A stretch of DNA of 64,000 nt from Malurus cyaneus samueli. Taxonomy: Eukaryota; Chordata; Aves; Passeriformes; Maluridae. Below the pieces are notes generated by a model. It saw nothing but the letters and a program-made list of their open reading frames with translations. It made no database searches and had not been told where the DNA came from. Position 1 is the first letter of the stretch; every line of letters begins with the position of its first letter. Shown piece after piece: positions 23,656-34,121 of this stretch. The DNA is taken from the NCBI GenBank assembly GCA_009741485.1, contig CM019229.1, positions 1,414,096-1,478,095 on the forward strand, written 5' to 3'. Both the position numbers and the translations under genes were made by a program.

Positions 23656-26600
23656 CAACTTCCAGCACGTGAGCCCGTGGCCCTGGGAGGTTTGTTTGGG
23701 GTTCTGTCACCCATGGAAGCCGTCCCCTGGCCCAGGAGCAGCAGTTCCACCTGCTTGTCTTTGTCTAGGAAATCACCTTAGGGACGACAGGGCTGCTCCC
23801 CCAAGGAGCTGACGCATGGCCTGGGTGGAACTTTCCATGAGGAGCCTGAAGTAATTGAACGTGTGGCCTGGAATAATTGTCCCATTAGTTCTGCAAGGGA
23901 CAAGGAATCATTTGCAAATGGCTCCTGTGCAAACACTCCCTCCAGAGCCCCCACCTGCTCCTGCCTGGCTCTTCTCCCTCTCCCCCATCCCTCCACCTCT
24001 CCCTCTGCCACGAGAGGAAGGGAGGGAGAGTGGGGGATCCCAGATTTGTCCAAGGTGAGGACCCCAATCACCACCTCCATTCCTGTTTGTGCCCTGTGCA
24101 CAAAGGGGAGGGGGCAGCTGGCACAGGATCCCTCTGAGGAGCACATTCCCCCTGTCCCCTCCCTGTGTCCCAGCCCTGCTCAGCCACAAAAGAAAGCGTT
24201 TTCCACCGTCCTTCCCTCCAAGCCTCAGGGCTGGCTGCACTCAGCATCACCGCTCTCCTTCCGCAGCTCGGGGGAATGTGTGAGCAAAAATGACCTCATG
24301 CAGGGGAGAATCAGAAAATGAGCCATGAGAGGGACGTAACAATGCTTCCCGAATGAGCTGGAGGCACTCAGGGGACTGGGAGCACCACTGCATTTCCTGC
24401 CCTGGCACCCACCCAGCCAAGCTGCCTTTGTGTCCTTGACAGAAGCCTCTGAGTCTGATTTTATTTTTACTTCAGGAGCCTTTTACTTTCCCTGTATTTG
24501 CTCCCTTGCACTGTTTAGGAGGGACATGGCCAATACCACCTTCAGGGCTTGGTGGCACTGGTACTCCCAAAGATGCTCTGGAAGGGCATCACTGTCAGTG
24601 GTACCCTGGGCATCCCCTCACCCATCCCACCCAGCTCTTCTGGTCACCATCAGGATGGACAAGAGCCCTCAAACAGCTCTGTGTACCCTCTGGCCTTTAT
24701 CACACCCAGAGGATGCCAAAGTCCCCAAACAATCCCAGACCAAGCCCGACCTCCATCCCCGCCGTGCAGACGACTGGGCTGGATCTCCAGACGGCTCCTG
24801 AGCACCTCAGACACCCAAATTAGACCTCAGGGTGCTCCTGATAAGCCTCAGTAGCTCTGAGCAGGGTGCAGGGACTCTCACAGCAGCCCAGCTGTTTACT
24901 CCAGCCAGGGAATTCTTGTGTCGGTGGTTTCAGTATCAAACTGCTGAGCTGTGTTTAGTCTGTGGCTGGAAAGCAGCCTCGCTTCTATTCTGAGAATATT
25001 TGTCTAATCAGGGGTCGAAGGAAGGATTTTGTTCAGGGGAAAGTTCTGTTTATTTGGGTACGTTTATCCTCCAGGATGGGTGCCTTGGAAAAGCCCAGCA
25101 AAGGCTGAGCAGTGCTGGTGTGTTTCAGGGCACAGGGCACACCTGTAAAAGGAGCAAACATTTATTTCTGTAGAAATAAGAAAAAAGCTTTAATGCTCCC
25201 GGCATCCAACCAGCTCTGGAACAAGGCTCCTCACAGCCCAGGTGCTGCAGATGCTCACCTGGGGTGGCAACGCTCCTCATTCCTTTCTCCTGATAAACCT
25301 TCATCCCAGGGGTGCTCAGCAGCTCGAGCTGCCTTTTCCTGGGGCTGCCACCTTCAGAGTCCCCTTTGCTTTTGTAAATCCCAGGTGACCCCAGCACCCC
25401 TGCCTGGCTGCCACGTCAGGAAGCTGATGGAACACGGGATTGAGGGACACCTGAAGGGCCAAGGCCATCACTTGGGACAGGTGAGACATTTTCCAGCTTC
25501 TCCAAGTACTTCTGGTTCATCCCAACCTCCCCATCCTTGAGCATGTGAGGGAACCATCATGTTCAACCCAGGACCTTGGGACATTTTACCTTTCTCAAGC
25601 AAAGAATCACATTAGTTTTTGAACCTTTCAGCCCTTTCTGGGGACAATTCCCATTTTCCCACAAAAATCCTTCCCCTGGGGAGCTTTGCCTCCAGCTGGC
25701 TGAGCTTTGTCCCAGGGATGAACCCGGAGCACCTCAGTGCACTTTGCCCTGTTTGCACACAACAAACACAGCCGAGCTGTGACTATTTGCAACTCAGCAA
25801 CGGCTCATTTTTAGCCCAGAGACAAACCCTCGTTATCTGCTGAGATAAGGCCCTCCCTATTTTGGAAGGCACCAGGTTCCACATTGGGAAATTCCCTTTG
25901 GCTGTGGCACCACGATGTCCAAAGGCAGCTCCTCCCCAGATCCCTGAGCTCGGGATGAGCCTGGGACAGGCAGCAGCTCCTGCTGTCACCCCTCCTGCCC
26001 TGGGTGGCTTCAGCACAGGAATGGCCACTTCTCATCCCCTAGGGCCACCCCCAGCCAGGTGACCCCGTCATGATTCCATCATTGCCACTGTGGGAATGGC
26101 CCTCCAGCAGCTCCACTTGGGCTGAGGCTGTCCCTCAAATGAGGAATTAGAAACACCACAAATTCTCATTCCCATCACTCAGGCTTGTGGCATAGGCACG
26201 GACAAGGCAGGAATATCTTGGCGTGATTGGATTTTGTCCTAAACATCTGATTTTGTGCTAAATAAGAGCATTTCTGCTCCACTTCTGTTTGTGTCACAAG
26301 TTCAGTGTCCCTGTAAGAGTCCCCGTATCCCCTCAAGGACGCGGGGCTGTGTTTCCACCCCAATAAACATCCCCCAGGCCAAACCCCCTCCATGGGCTGC
26401 CCTCCCTCACCCAGCTCCCATCCAGGTGCTCCAAGCTCCTCACAGCTCGGAGATGCAGCTCCAGCCCCTCTCCTGCACAGGGAGGTCACAGCTGTGGCTT
26501 GTGTCACCACAGAGCCCATGACAAGACCTGAGTCCCTTCTGAGGTCTGTCCTGCTGCAGGGCGCACTGGCCATCCCAGGAGAACACGGGACGAGCCCGTG

Positions 26601-28108
26601 GCATTCCCGGCTGCCCGAAGCCCTGTCTTTCCAGGGAACTGAGCATCTCCAGCACGTGGGAGAGGTGTTTGCCCAGTGACTCACGCCAGCCTGGAACCCA
26701 GCAATAAATTCTCTTACAGCGATAACCCAGCTCCTGCCACTCACCCAGGGCTATTGCCACCTTCCCAGGTCCCAGTGCCTTTGTCCCCGGCCGGGATCAG
26801 AGCCCAGCACCAGATCTCCACCCCACACATCCCCTGGCAGCTCCAGCTCTCCCTGCCTGCCTGAGCCAGGGTCATTCGTGGAAGGAAGGCAGGATTTAAG
26901 GTCCAAATGCCGCATGGTGATGGGGTTGGAATGCTCCTTGGGATGCACCAGAGCCGCTGGAGCTGTACTCAGGGCAGCGAGAAGGGAATAGCAGGGACTG
27001 AGCTGCCCAGTGCCCCCAGAGCCCCCTGAGGCTGCCCCAGTGAGCTTGGGGACAGGGACAAACGAGGGCAGCAGTGAAGGGACCCCGCTGTAGGTTTCCT
27101 AACATTGATGGTTTGGGATGGAGCAAGGGGAGCTCAGGAGAGTATGGAGGATGGAGAGAGGGAAGTGCAAGAAAATCTGTGTTGAGTCCAGAGATGAAGG
27201 GAAACCCTCCCAGCTGGGAAGAACAGGAGATGAAGGCTCTGGGCAGTGCCAGGAGGAGGATCTGGCTTGGAGGAGGCGACTGGGAAGGGGCACCCACTCC
27301 CCCAGTCCCAGCAGCTCTGGGGTCAGTGGCTGGGTCACCACTGGGACACCATGCATGGCCCTTGACCCTGGGGTGCCACGAGAATCCCCAGAGAGCAACC
27401 AGGCACCAGCCTTGCTGTCCCAGCCAAGCCCTGAGCAGAGCCCCCAGCTCAGTGTCCCCAGCTGGCATCCCCTGCTGCGTTTCAAGAGGAAAAAACCCAG
27501 AAGAAAGGGAACCTGCTGGGGAGAGCTGTGCTCAGATGGGACTGCTGGGGCAGCCACACCACCACCTTGGGCCCCATCACCATAGCCCAGCACGGCCCTG
27601 TGACAACACAAACACACCGCTGAGCCATCCAAGGCTGACCACAACCAAGGTGACACTTCAGGTGCCAAACACCCTATGAGCAGCCTTCATAAAACATTCA
27701 CATCCCAAACCAGAGCACTGTGGGCAAGAGCAGCCCTGCCAAGCCGTGCACAGACCGGGAGCAGATTTTTGTTGCTGCTTTTGGTGTGTCCCCAGAGGGA
27801 CCTGGAGCTGCAGGAGGTCACCGAGGGTTCGGCCATTTCTGTGGTCAGAGGTTTGTGCCCTGCTGTGTTTGACAGCGACCGCTGTCCTTGGGAACAGGCT
27901 CCTTTTGGGCAAAACTCCATTGCTACATCCAGACCTGGCCTCAGGAGCATCTGGCAGCTGCTCCATGGTAAAAAACAGCTCAGAAATTCACCGAACCAGA
28001 ATTTCCCTTCTTCAGCCATGCAGCAACAAGATTTTACAGCACTCAGCAAGGCCGGGGCTGACAAACACGGCACGAACAAAAGGCAGCTACAAGAACTGAT
28101 ATTCTCCT

Positions 28109-28114
28109 TTTATT
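28109..28114 (-). terminator. RGS3 poly(A) signal AATAAA
   Basis: On the minus strand AATAAA occurs in the context GGTAAATAAAAGG, about 1.02 kb downstream of the RGS3 stop, with T/G-rich sequence (TTTTGTTCGTG) about 30 bases further on. It is the only canonical minus-strand signal I noticed in the first kilobase after the stop. Confidence 0.7.
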
Positions 28115-29054
28115 TACCTATGACCATGACAATGCAGTTGTTTTTCTAGCTGCAGAGATGCTTTGCACTGTAAACTGGGAGGCGGGCAGCGCATCCCGCC
28201 CTGCCAGGGCCAGCAGGAATCCCCGCTTCCCGAAACACAGCATTGTTATCCGGAGTCAGGAGGGGAGGGCGGCCGCACACGGAGCCGCGTTTCCCCACGG
28301 CCGCCCCCTCCATCGTCAGGGATCGAGATATGGATATTTACAGCAGGCTCCCCCGGCGGCCCGCTGCCAGGGAACGGGTCTGGCACGCACAGCCCGCTAC
28401 CTCACAAAACCTACACACCCGCAAAAAGAAACAGCATCCGCTCCGCCGGAGAGCGTGGCCGCGACACACACAAATATTGCACTTGTAACTGAGAACGGGG
28501 AGGGACACAGGGGCTCCTAGCGCACAGCAACGTGTCCGGCTACAGGAGGGCAATAAATAAACCAGGGGGGGAGGGCACGAGGGCGCTTTGCACACCTCCA
28601 GCGCAGGGGCAGGACCTCCAGCTCCCGGGGCACCCACCACCAGCTCCTGCTAGAGCTGCTCCGGGGCAGCTGGGAGGCACGGGGAAGCACAGCAGCGTCC
28701 TGGGGATGCTCCAGTTCCAAGGCTTTGATCCGGGGCGATGTTGGTGGCGGTGCCGTCGTCCCCTCGCCAGAGCCCTGCGCAGGAATCGCCCTCCTCGCCG
28801 AGCTGGGCTGGCTATCCACCTTCCAGCGACGCTCACGGCTGGGGCAGGTGCTTCACAGTAGTCTCGTGGGAGCTTCCCTCCTGGCTAAATCCGTGCCGGG
28901 GCCACCCCGACGGCGTCGTACCAGCGATGGTGAGACGGGGTGGTGCAGCAGTACCAGCCTGCTCGGCCTCTGGGTGCCCTCGGCCCCGAGCTCGGTGCCT
29001 TCAGCCCCCCTATGTCCATACAGCCTGGGGGCACCGGCGGGACAGCGAGCTCCC

Positions 29055-29057
29055 NNN
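29055..29057. other. Assembly gap (three N)
   Basis: Three N lie between two copies of agctccc in the GC-rich 3' UTR of RGS3. The flanking direct repeat suggests that the true gap is of unknown size. Confidence 0.95.
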
Positions 29058-29134
29058 AGCTCCCAGGAAGGCCTCCACTGCCCAATTCCATGTAAACACA
29101 CAGCTCCCAGCCTGCCCCGAGACTGTCCTTGGGC

Positions 29135-29320
29135 CTACAGCGGAGAGCTGCCTTTCTTCTGGTTGATTATGTCCAAGTAGAGGTCGGAGCGAAGGAAGCG
29201 GGGGTACGAGTCCTTCTCCATGAGCCCGTAAATCCTCTTCTGAGCCAGGTCGAAGCAGCTGCGGGTGATGTTCTGCAGGTTCTCCTTGGTGTGCTCCCGT
29301 GTGTAGGAGTCCAGGTTGAC
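29135..29320 (-). CDS. RGS3: RGS3 last coding exon (C-terminal half of RGS domain, stop)
   Basis: The acceptor cag precedes 29320 and the exon starts in phase 0 at GTC (Val). It encodes 61 residues from [11 protein letters not shown] to [10 protein letters not shown] and ends with a stop at 29137-29135. NLDSYTRE holds the second conserved Asn that contacts G-alpha switch regions in RGS proteins (equivalent to the RGS4 Asn128 region). [20 protein letters not shown] and LRSDLYLDI form the closing helices of the RGS bundle. The last residues after INQKK (GSSPL) differ slightly from mammalian RGS3, which ends in a similar short Ser/Pro tail. The 3' UTR continues toward 28,100. Very secure. Confidence 0.97.
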   Translation of the reverse strand, partial: VNLDSYTREHTKENLQNITRSCFDLAQKRIYGLMEKDSYPRFLRSDLYLDIINQKKGSSPL

Positions 29321-29407
29321 CTGTGGGCACAGAGACAAGGCTGGTGAGCTGCTGCCCAGGTGGCCACCAGCCAGGGAGCCACACCCCAGCGTGGGAACAG
29401 CCCTCAC

Positions 29408-29574
29408 CTCTTTGCAGGACTGGATGGCAATGTACTCAGCGAAAATCTTCTTGGCCTTGGAGACCATCTTGGACTGGGATTTGATCTTCTTGAACTCCTC
29501 ACAGGCCAGCCAGAACTCCAGGTTCTCCTCACTGAACTCGGTGCGCAGGAAGGCCCTGAAGGCAGCGAGTCCAT
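29408..29574 (-). CDS. RGS3: RGS3 exon, central RGS domain
   Basis: This internal exon is 167 bases. The acceptor cag sits at 29577-29575 and the donor GTGAGG begins at 29407. The first two bases complete a Tyr codon split with the upstream exon (T|AT), giving [12 protein letters not shown], then [19 protein letters not shown] and [25 protein letters not shown] is the hallmark of the RGS fold; its Asn (RGS4 Asn88 equivalent) stabilises the G-alpha transition state. All catalytic-surface residues I can recognise are present, so the GAP domain should be active. The intron to the last exon is only 87 bases, short as is common in birds. Confidence 0.97.
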
Positions 29575-30216
29575 CTGTGGGGACAGGGACACGGCTCTAC
29601 TCCTGCTCACACACAGGGACAGCCCCACAACACCCTCAGCTCCCACAGAGCTGCAGCCCAAACCCCTCCCTGCACTGCCCCTGAAGACCCTTGTGCAAAC
29701 AGGCAGAGATGGTGGTGCCAGGCCAGCACAGCAGCACAGCCCATCCGTGTGCTGAATCCACAGCCTCAGCCCGGCTGCAGCACCGAGAGACACCAGGGAG
29801 GCTGGGCTGGAGCAGGGACAGCAATGGGGACAGGACCCCCTGGCCATCCCCACAGGCTGGATGTGGATGGGGTGCCTGAGAAGGGCAGTCTTCTCCCAGC
29901 TTCAGAACGGGGGAGTTCTAAAGCAGCTCCTGCTCCAAGGCCCCTCTGCAAACCGGGCACAGACACAGACACTGCTTCCTCCTCCTCCTCCCCAAACTGG
30001 GGGCTGCAGCCCCGACCCGCAGCTCTCCCCTCCACCGGTTCCCACGTCCCCCCCGGGCCAGGCAGGAGCAGAAGGGGTGCAGGATGGGCTAATTTCCCTT
30101 TGAGTATCCCCAAAGATCGGAAGGGATTAACAGAGGAAATCCCAGCTTGATCCAGGCACGTGTCTGGCTATTCCCCTGGCAGCACACACAAGTGCAAGGG
30201 ATGCACACACACTCAC

Positions 30217-30278
30217 ATTTGTGCAGCAGCAGCTTCTCCAGAGAGTCCCCCCACTTGAGCGCTTCCTCGGGAGTGGGC
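30217..30278 (-). CDS. RGS3: RGS3 exon, start of RGS domain
   Basis: This 62-base exon has acceptor ctgcag just before 30278 and donor GTGAGT from 30216. The first G completes Lys (AA|G); then come PTPEEALKWGDSLEKLLLHK and a leftover T that joins AT of the next exon to make Tyr. ALKWGDSLEKLLLHK is the first helix of the RGS domain (human RGS3 has ALKWGESLEKLLVHK, from memory). The 62-base size and both split codons match what the neighbouring exons require. An open frame reading through the donor (adding CECVCIPCTCVCCQ) is intron read-through and not coding. Confidence 0.96.
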
Positions 30279-31313
30279 CTGCAGAGAAAGGACGGCATGT
30301 TGGCCAAGCTCAGCACAGAAAGCTGCTTTTGCTGCCTGCTAAGCATTTCCAGAGGATCAAAAGCCAGGCTGTGTGCCCAGCACGGCTGCTCCCAGCTCCC
30401 AAATCAGCCTCCTGCAAAATGTTTCCAGAGGATAAAGCCACGCTGTGTGCGCGGTGGGGCCGGCCCTGGCTCCCACCTCAGCGCTGGCGCTGTGGGAGCA
30501 GCTGAAGGCAGAGCCAGGCTCTGCCCCAGGCAGCACCACAGCAGCTCTGCCAGAAGGAAACTGCTGCCTTTAGGCTGGCAGGAGGAAAATCCGACACCGT
30601 GAGGTCTGTGCGGGCTGCTGTGGCACTTGGGGTGTCTGAGGAGGAGTTGGAAAAGCTCCAGGTGATGCCCAGGAGCTGTGGGAAGTGGGTTTGCAGCTGC
30701 CCCGTTCAAGCAGATGGAGGAGCTGCCAGGAGCAGGAGTAGGGAGGGCTCGTCTCCAGCTGCTGGAGCATCTCCAGAGCAAAGTGGTTTTTCAAACCATC
30801 CTCTGGCCAGTTAAAGTTCCATGTACAGGCACTGGGAGAACAGTGCCATCAGGTAAATTTCCAGCCCAAGCTGCTGCCGTGCCACTGCCCAGGCAGGACC
30901 TCTCACCCTCCAGCAGCAGATTTTCAGCCAAAAAAAATGTTTCCAATGCTCCTCCACATCCAAAAACTTTGTTCAACGCTTCCCCAAATGGGGAGAACCC
31001 AGCTTCCTGGGAGGTGAGGAGACAACAGCTCATCCCAAGTCTGCACAGTCCCGATCCCCATAGCCCCGATCCCCACAATCCTGACCCCCACGGTCCCTGA
31101 TCCAATGTCCCCGATCCCCCAGGCCTGATCCCCCGGTCCCCGATCCGAGTCCCCGATCCCCGCGGTCCCCGAATCCCGAAGTCCCCGATCCCCGCGGTCC
31201 CCGAATCCCGAAGTCCCCGATCCCCGCGGTCCCCGAATCCCGAAGTCCCCGATCCCCGCGGTCCCCGATCCTCACCATACCCGATCCCCACGCCACCCGT
31301 TCGCAGCACCTAC
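30279..31313 (-). other. RGS3 intron
   Basis: This intron lies between the 31415-31314 and 30278-30217 exons. It contains the G-rich minisatellite next to the donor and a locally duplicated phrase (ttccagaggat.aaagccaggctgtgtgc near 30349 and 30421). No other feature was seen. Confidence 0.8.
31045..31285 (-). repeat. G-rich 32-bp minisatellite just inside an RGS3 intron
   Basis: Four or so near-perfect 32-bp units (gatccccgcggtccccgaat then cccgaagtcccc on the plus strand), with degenerate units on the low side. On the transcribed strand every unit has several GGG/GGGG runs, and the array begins about 30 bases after the donor at 31313. It is unusually CpG-rich for an intron. Confidence 0.92.
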
Positions 31314-31415
31314 TTGAGAGATTTGAGGACTTTGTCCAGTTTGCCGGAGGGGTTGGCCCCGGGGGACTCATTCCGCCGCCGAAATATCCCCAGCCGGTTC
31401 TTCATGTCCTTGGCT
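31314..31415 (-). CDS. RGS3: RGS3 exon shared by all isoforms (AKDMKN...RRRNESPG)
   Basis: This 102-base exon has acceptor ctctag before 31415 and donor GTAGGT from 31313. The first A completes a codon split with whichever upstream exon is used; then AKDMKNRLGIFRRRNESPGA is read, followed by NPSGKLDKVLKSLK. This basic, amphipathic stretch just before the RGS box is typical of R4-type RGS proteins and helps membrane and receptor targeting (family knowledge). Three upstream exons (31519, 34122, 35313) all end two bases into a codon, so each can splice here in frame. Met of DMKN could itself start a very short form, as described for mammalian RGS3S. Its donor is followed within about 30 bases by a G-rich repeat in the transcript. 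Confidence 0.96.
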
Positions 31416-31518
31416 CTAGAGAGAAGAGCGAGTGTGAGCGGGCGGCCGGGGGTACGCGGGGCAGCCCGGCTCGGAGCCTCCGGCAGCCGCGTCCCGCCCG
31501 TCCGCGCCCGCCACCTAC

Positions 31519-31634
31519 TCCTTCATGGTGTGCCGGCGCTGCAGCGAGCCCGTGTGCGGCCTCTGCACCGCCAGCAGCATCTCCGCGTGGAACTCGAGCG
31601 GCTGCGGCTTGGACAGGTCGCGGAAGAAGGGCAT
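31519..31634 (-). CDS. RGS3: RGS3 alternative first coding exon (MPFFRDL form)
   Basis: ATG at 31634-31632 opens MPFFRDLSKPQPLEF, followed by HAEMLLAVQRPHTGSLQRRH and TMKE. The exon ends GA|GTAGGT, and GA+A of the next exon makes the Glu. Joined to the shared exons it gives a 210-residue protein with the RGS domain at about residues 78-205. The upstream sequence is CpG-rich with a TTTAAA box at 31755-31760, about 120 bases before the ATG, consistent with a dedicated promoter. The QRRHTMKE-AKDMKN join resembles known short RGS3 isoforms in mammals (from memory). The frame is open for 30 codons upstream but no earlier start resembles RGS3. Confidence 0.9.
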
Positions 31635-31739
31635 GGTTGCGGGGACAGCCCGGGCGGCGCAGCGGCTCCGCCGGACTCTGGGGCGCTCTGCCGCCCGCTC
31701 CCGCCCGCAGCGGCCAGCGCGCAACGGGAAGTGGGAGGG

Positions 31740-32000
31740 CTCAGCCCGGGGAGCTTTAAATGCGCCGTGGGACGGCCCGGGGAGCGTGCGAGGAAAGGTT
31801 GTGTCAGCCCCGCCGCCGGCTGGGACGGCTCTGCCGTTGCTGGGGAAACTTGAGGAAAGGTGGAAAAATCAGCGCCGGGGCGGATAGTGGGGCCTTTCAA
31901 GAGACGGCGGGGAAAAATAATCGCAGTCAGGATTTACGAGGGCTATTTATAGAGCGCAGGCATCCCGGCAAGGTTGCGGGGCCGGCGGCGGGGCGGAGCG
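31740..32000 (-). promoter_or_regulatory. Putative promoter of the MPFFRDL short RGS3 form
   Basis: CpG-rich DNA lies directly upstream of the 31634 start. A TATA-like TTTAAA at 31755-31760 would place the start of transcription near 31728, giving a 5' UTR of roughly 95 bases. A perfect MEF2 consensus, CTATTTATAG (a palindrome, so it reads on both strands), lies at 31943-31952, about 310 bases upstream of the ATG. The CpG richness extends to about 32450. Sites are seen; promoter function is inferred. Confidence 0.6.
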
Positions 32001-32519
32001 GACTGAGGAGCGGAGCGCTGCCCTGTGTCCCCCCCGCGTGGGCACCCACACATCACCCACGGGTGCTCCCGTCTCCGCTGCCAGGACGGGGACATTTCCA
32101 TGGCCGTGGGGACGTTTCCTTAAGGGGGTGGTCGGGACTGGCAGCGCGGGGCATTGGGGCAAAAACGCCCCACTCTGTCACCCCTGCACGGGTCCCCCCG
32201 CCCCAGCATCCCTGTACAGACAGACTGACGGACACACGGGGTTGGCGGCTGCCCAGGGAATTGGCAGCAGCACGAAGCAGGGCAGATTTTTGGGAAGCGC
32301 GGTGGGAAAAGGAGCCCCCCCGGAGCAGCCGCCGGGCCCGGGCAGGGACGGGACGCGCGGGCGGTGCTGCCCCCGTGTGGCACAGCGCGGGCACTGCACC
32401 CGGGCACGGCGGGACCGGGACGGAGCCACCCAGGGACGGACGGTACCGAACGCCTCCAAAAAGCCAAAAAAAAAATGCAGCAATGGCAAGTTTTAGCGCT
32501 TGGGTCTTGCTTCCCATTC

Positions 32520-32880
32520 CCTTTTCTGGCAATCTTCTCCCAAGGACAGTGATCTGTCGCTCATTAAAAGAAAATACAACGCTATCTTACATGACATGTG
32601 GCTGGGACATTTATGATTGGAAAGAATTACGGCTTCCATCTGTGTTTCCAGTTTCTTCCATCTAAAATACCTCCCCCTCGATCTCATCATAAAGTGCACA
32701 AAACAATATTTCACTGCATGTGGCTATAATGTCGATAGCAAAACTTCAGAGCATCAGTCTTTACACAACACACACGGACTCTGCTCTCTGAATCTGAGGC
32801 TCCTTATCTGAAAATTATCTCATCAGGCAAACTGCTTTGCTTTTCACTTTTTGCTCTTTCTGACTCTGCAAGTTTAACGT
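32520..32880. promoter_or_regulatory. Candidate enhancer with paired GATA sites
   Basis: AT-rich, non-repetitive sequence just upstream of the CpG-rich promoter. Two TTATCT (GATA) sites at 32804-32809 and 32815-32820 are 11 bases apart, about one helical turn. It also contains atgacatgtggc, gctcattaaaag and ataaagtgc-type motifs. Function is inferred. Confidence 0.4.
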
Positions 32881-33542
32881 TACAGGACCATCCATGGGTC
32901 ACACAGCAGTGGATCTAAGGAGATGCTCAGGGAGCCTGCTCTGCCTGGCCGAGCCATGCCCAGGGCTCGTGAGGGACACGAGAGGGACAGGAGGGATTCA
33001 GGGAACAGGTGCACCACTCTACCCTGAGTGATGTTCTCCAGACCCACAGCTCTCTCCAGTTCCAGCAACCTGAAACTCAGCAACCACTGGGGAAAAAGAA
33101 CTGCAACAAATCTGGGCTCAGTCCCGTGAGCCCCAGAATGACTGTAGAGGGCAATCACTCCCCCCACCCCGGTGCCATCTGTACCCTCATGTGCAGGGAC
33201 AGTTCCACTGCCTTCCCACCCCTCGGGCTGTGATGCCAGCAGGACACACTGTTGCCAGCTGCCAGACACCCGCTAACGTGGGAAACGCGGATCCACACAC
33301 GGAGCCTCACGCTGCAAACACCATCTGCCTCCCATCCCCGCGCTGCCAGCGCTGCCAGCAGCCAGGGACCTGCCACCGCACGGGACGAGCCATCCCACAC
33401 AGCCCCGAGCAACAATTTCAGCAGTGTTCCCAGCCCAGCAGGGCAGCACTCGGCACCTGGCCAGGCTGGCAAAGCACGGAACGGCCCTGGTGTGACACAC
33501 GTGGGTCACCTCCCCAGCACAGCCCTCGGCACAAGGCCAGCG

Positions 33543-33798
33543 GGAACACACCGGGCAGGTGATCCTGGCTCCTGGGTGGGTTTTCCAGCTGGAACACACC
33601 GGGCAGGTGATCCTGGCTCCTGGGTGGGTTTTCCAGCTGGAACACACCGGGCAGGTGATCGCTGGCTCCTGGGTGGGTTTTCCAGCTGGAACACACCGGG
33701 CAGGTGATCCTGGCTCCTGGGTGAGTTTTCCAGCGGGAACACACCAGGCAGGTGATCGTGGCTCCTGGGTGGGTTTTCCAGCTGGAACACACCAGGCA
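33543..33798. repeat. 48-bp minisatellite (about 5 copies)
   Basis: The unit begins gctggaacacaccgggcagg and ends with gggtgggttttcca. Copies differ by single changes (cctggct against gctggct, gtgagtt, cgggaac). It lies in RGS3 intronic DNA. Confidence 0.94.
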
Positions 33799-34121
33799 AG
33801 CCCCTCCTAAGGAAGTTCCCACCTTCCACGTGCTGCTCCTCTTCCACACACTCGCAAAGAAAGAGTAAGTGGCACCAGACCCAGGGCACAACAGCCAAGG
33901 ACAGGCACAGCCCCCCAGCTACAGTCACATCTCACAACAAATGCCACGATAAAAATAATTCCATTTAAAAATTGCTGGTTTCACTCTGTAGCTGCCTCTA
34001 TAAAGCAATTTTCCCCGGCGCCCCAGCATCACCACAAGGCCCAGCACCATCACTCCACACTGCTTCCAAACCATGCCCTGGGCAGCGCATCCCCCTTCCC
34101 GCAGGATGCCGGATGTCCTAC

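Larger units (their letters stand above)
21765..28089. other. Gene-free DNA between the duplication and the RGS3 3' end
   Basis: No coding exon, RNA gene or complete transposon is recognised. The block at 22375-22690 stands out as AT-rich and motif-dense. Sequence near 24420-24500 and 26200-26300 is also less GC-rich, without a clear function. Confidence 0.6.
28090..29134 (-). other. RGS3 3' untranslated region
   Basis: This is the sequence from the stop codon to the predicted cleavage site. It contains no recognisable reading frame; the GC-rich part at about 28600-29050 is punctuated by the only assembly gap in the window (three N at 29055-29057). The distal 300 bases are less GC-rich and look better preserved. 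The end is inferred from the poly(A) signal. Confidence 0.7.
31635..34121 (-). other. Intron / inter-promoter DNA of RGS3
   Basis: This lies between the two short-form first exons. It holds the CpG-rich upstream region of the 31634 start, the AT-rich block at 32520-32880 and a 48-bp minisatellite. Confidence 0.7.

Noticed and set aside
1..28090. Search for the RGS3 neighbour expected by synteny (ZNF618) or another gene
   Set aside because: No zinc-finger exons or other recognisable coding exons were found on either strand; the neighbouring gene probably lies outside the window.
31314..31371. Frames extending past the 31314 donor into the G-rich repeat (GDRGLRDSGTAG peptides)
   Set aside because: Intron read-through; a good donor GTAGGT and an exact phase match to exon 30278 show where the exon ends.
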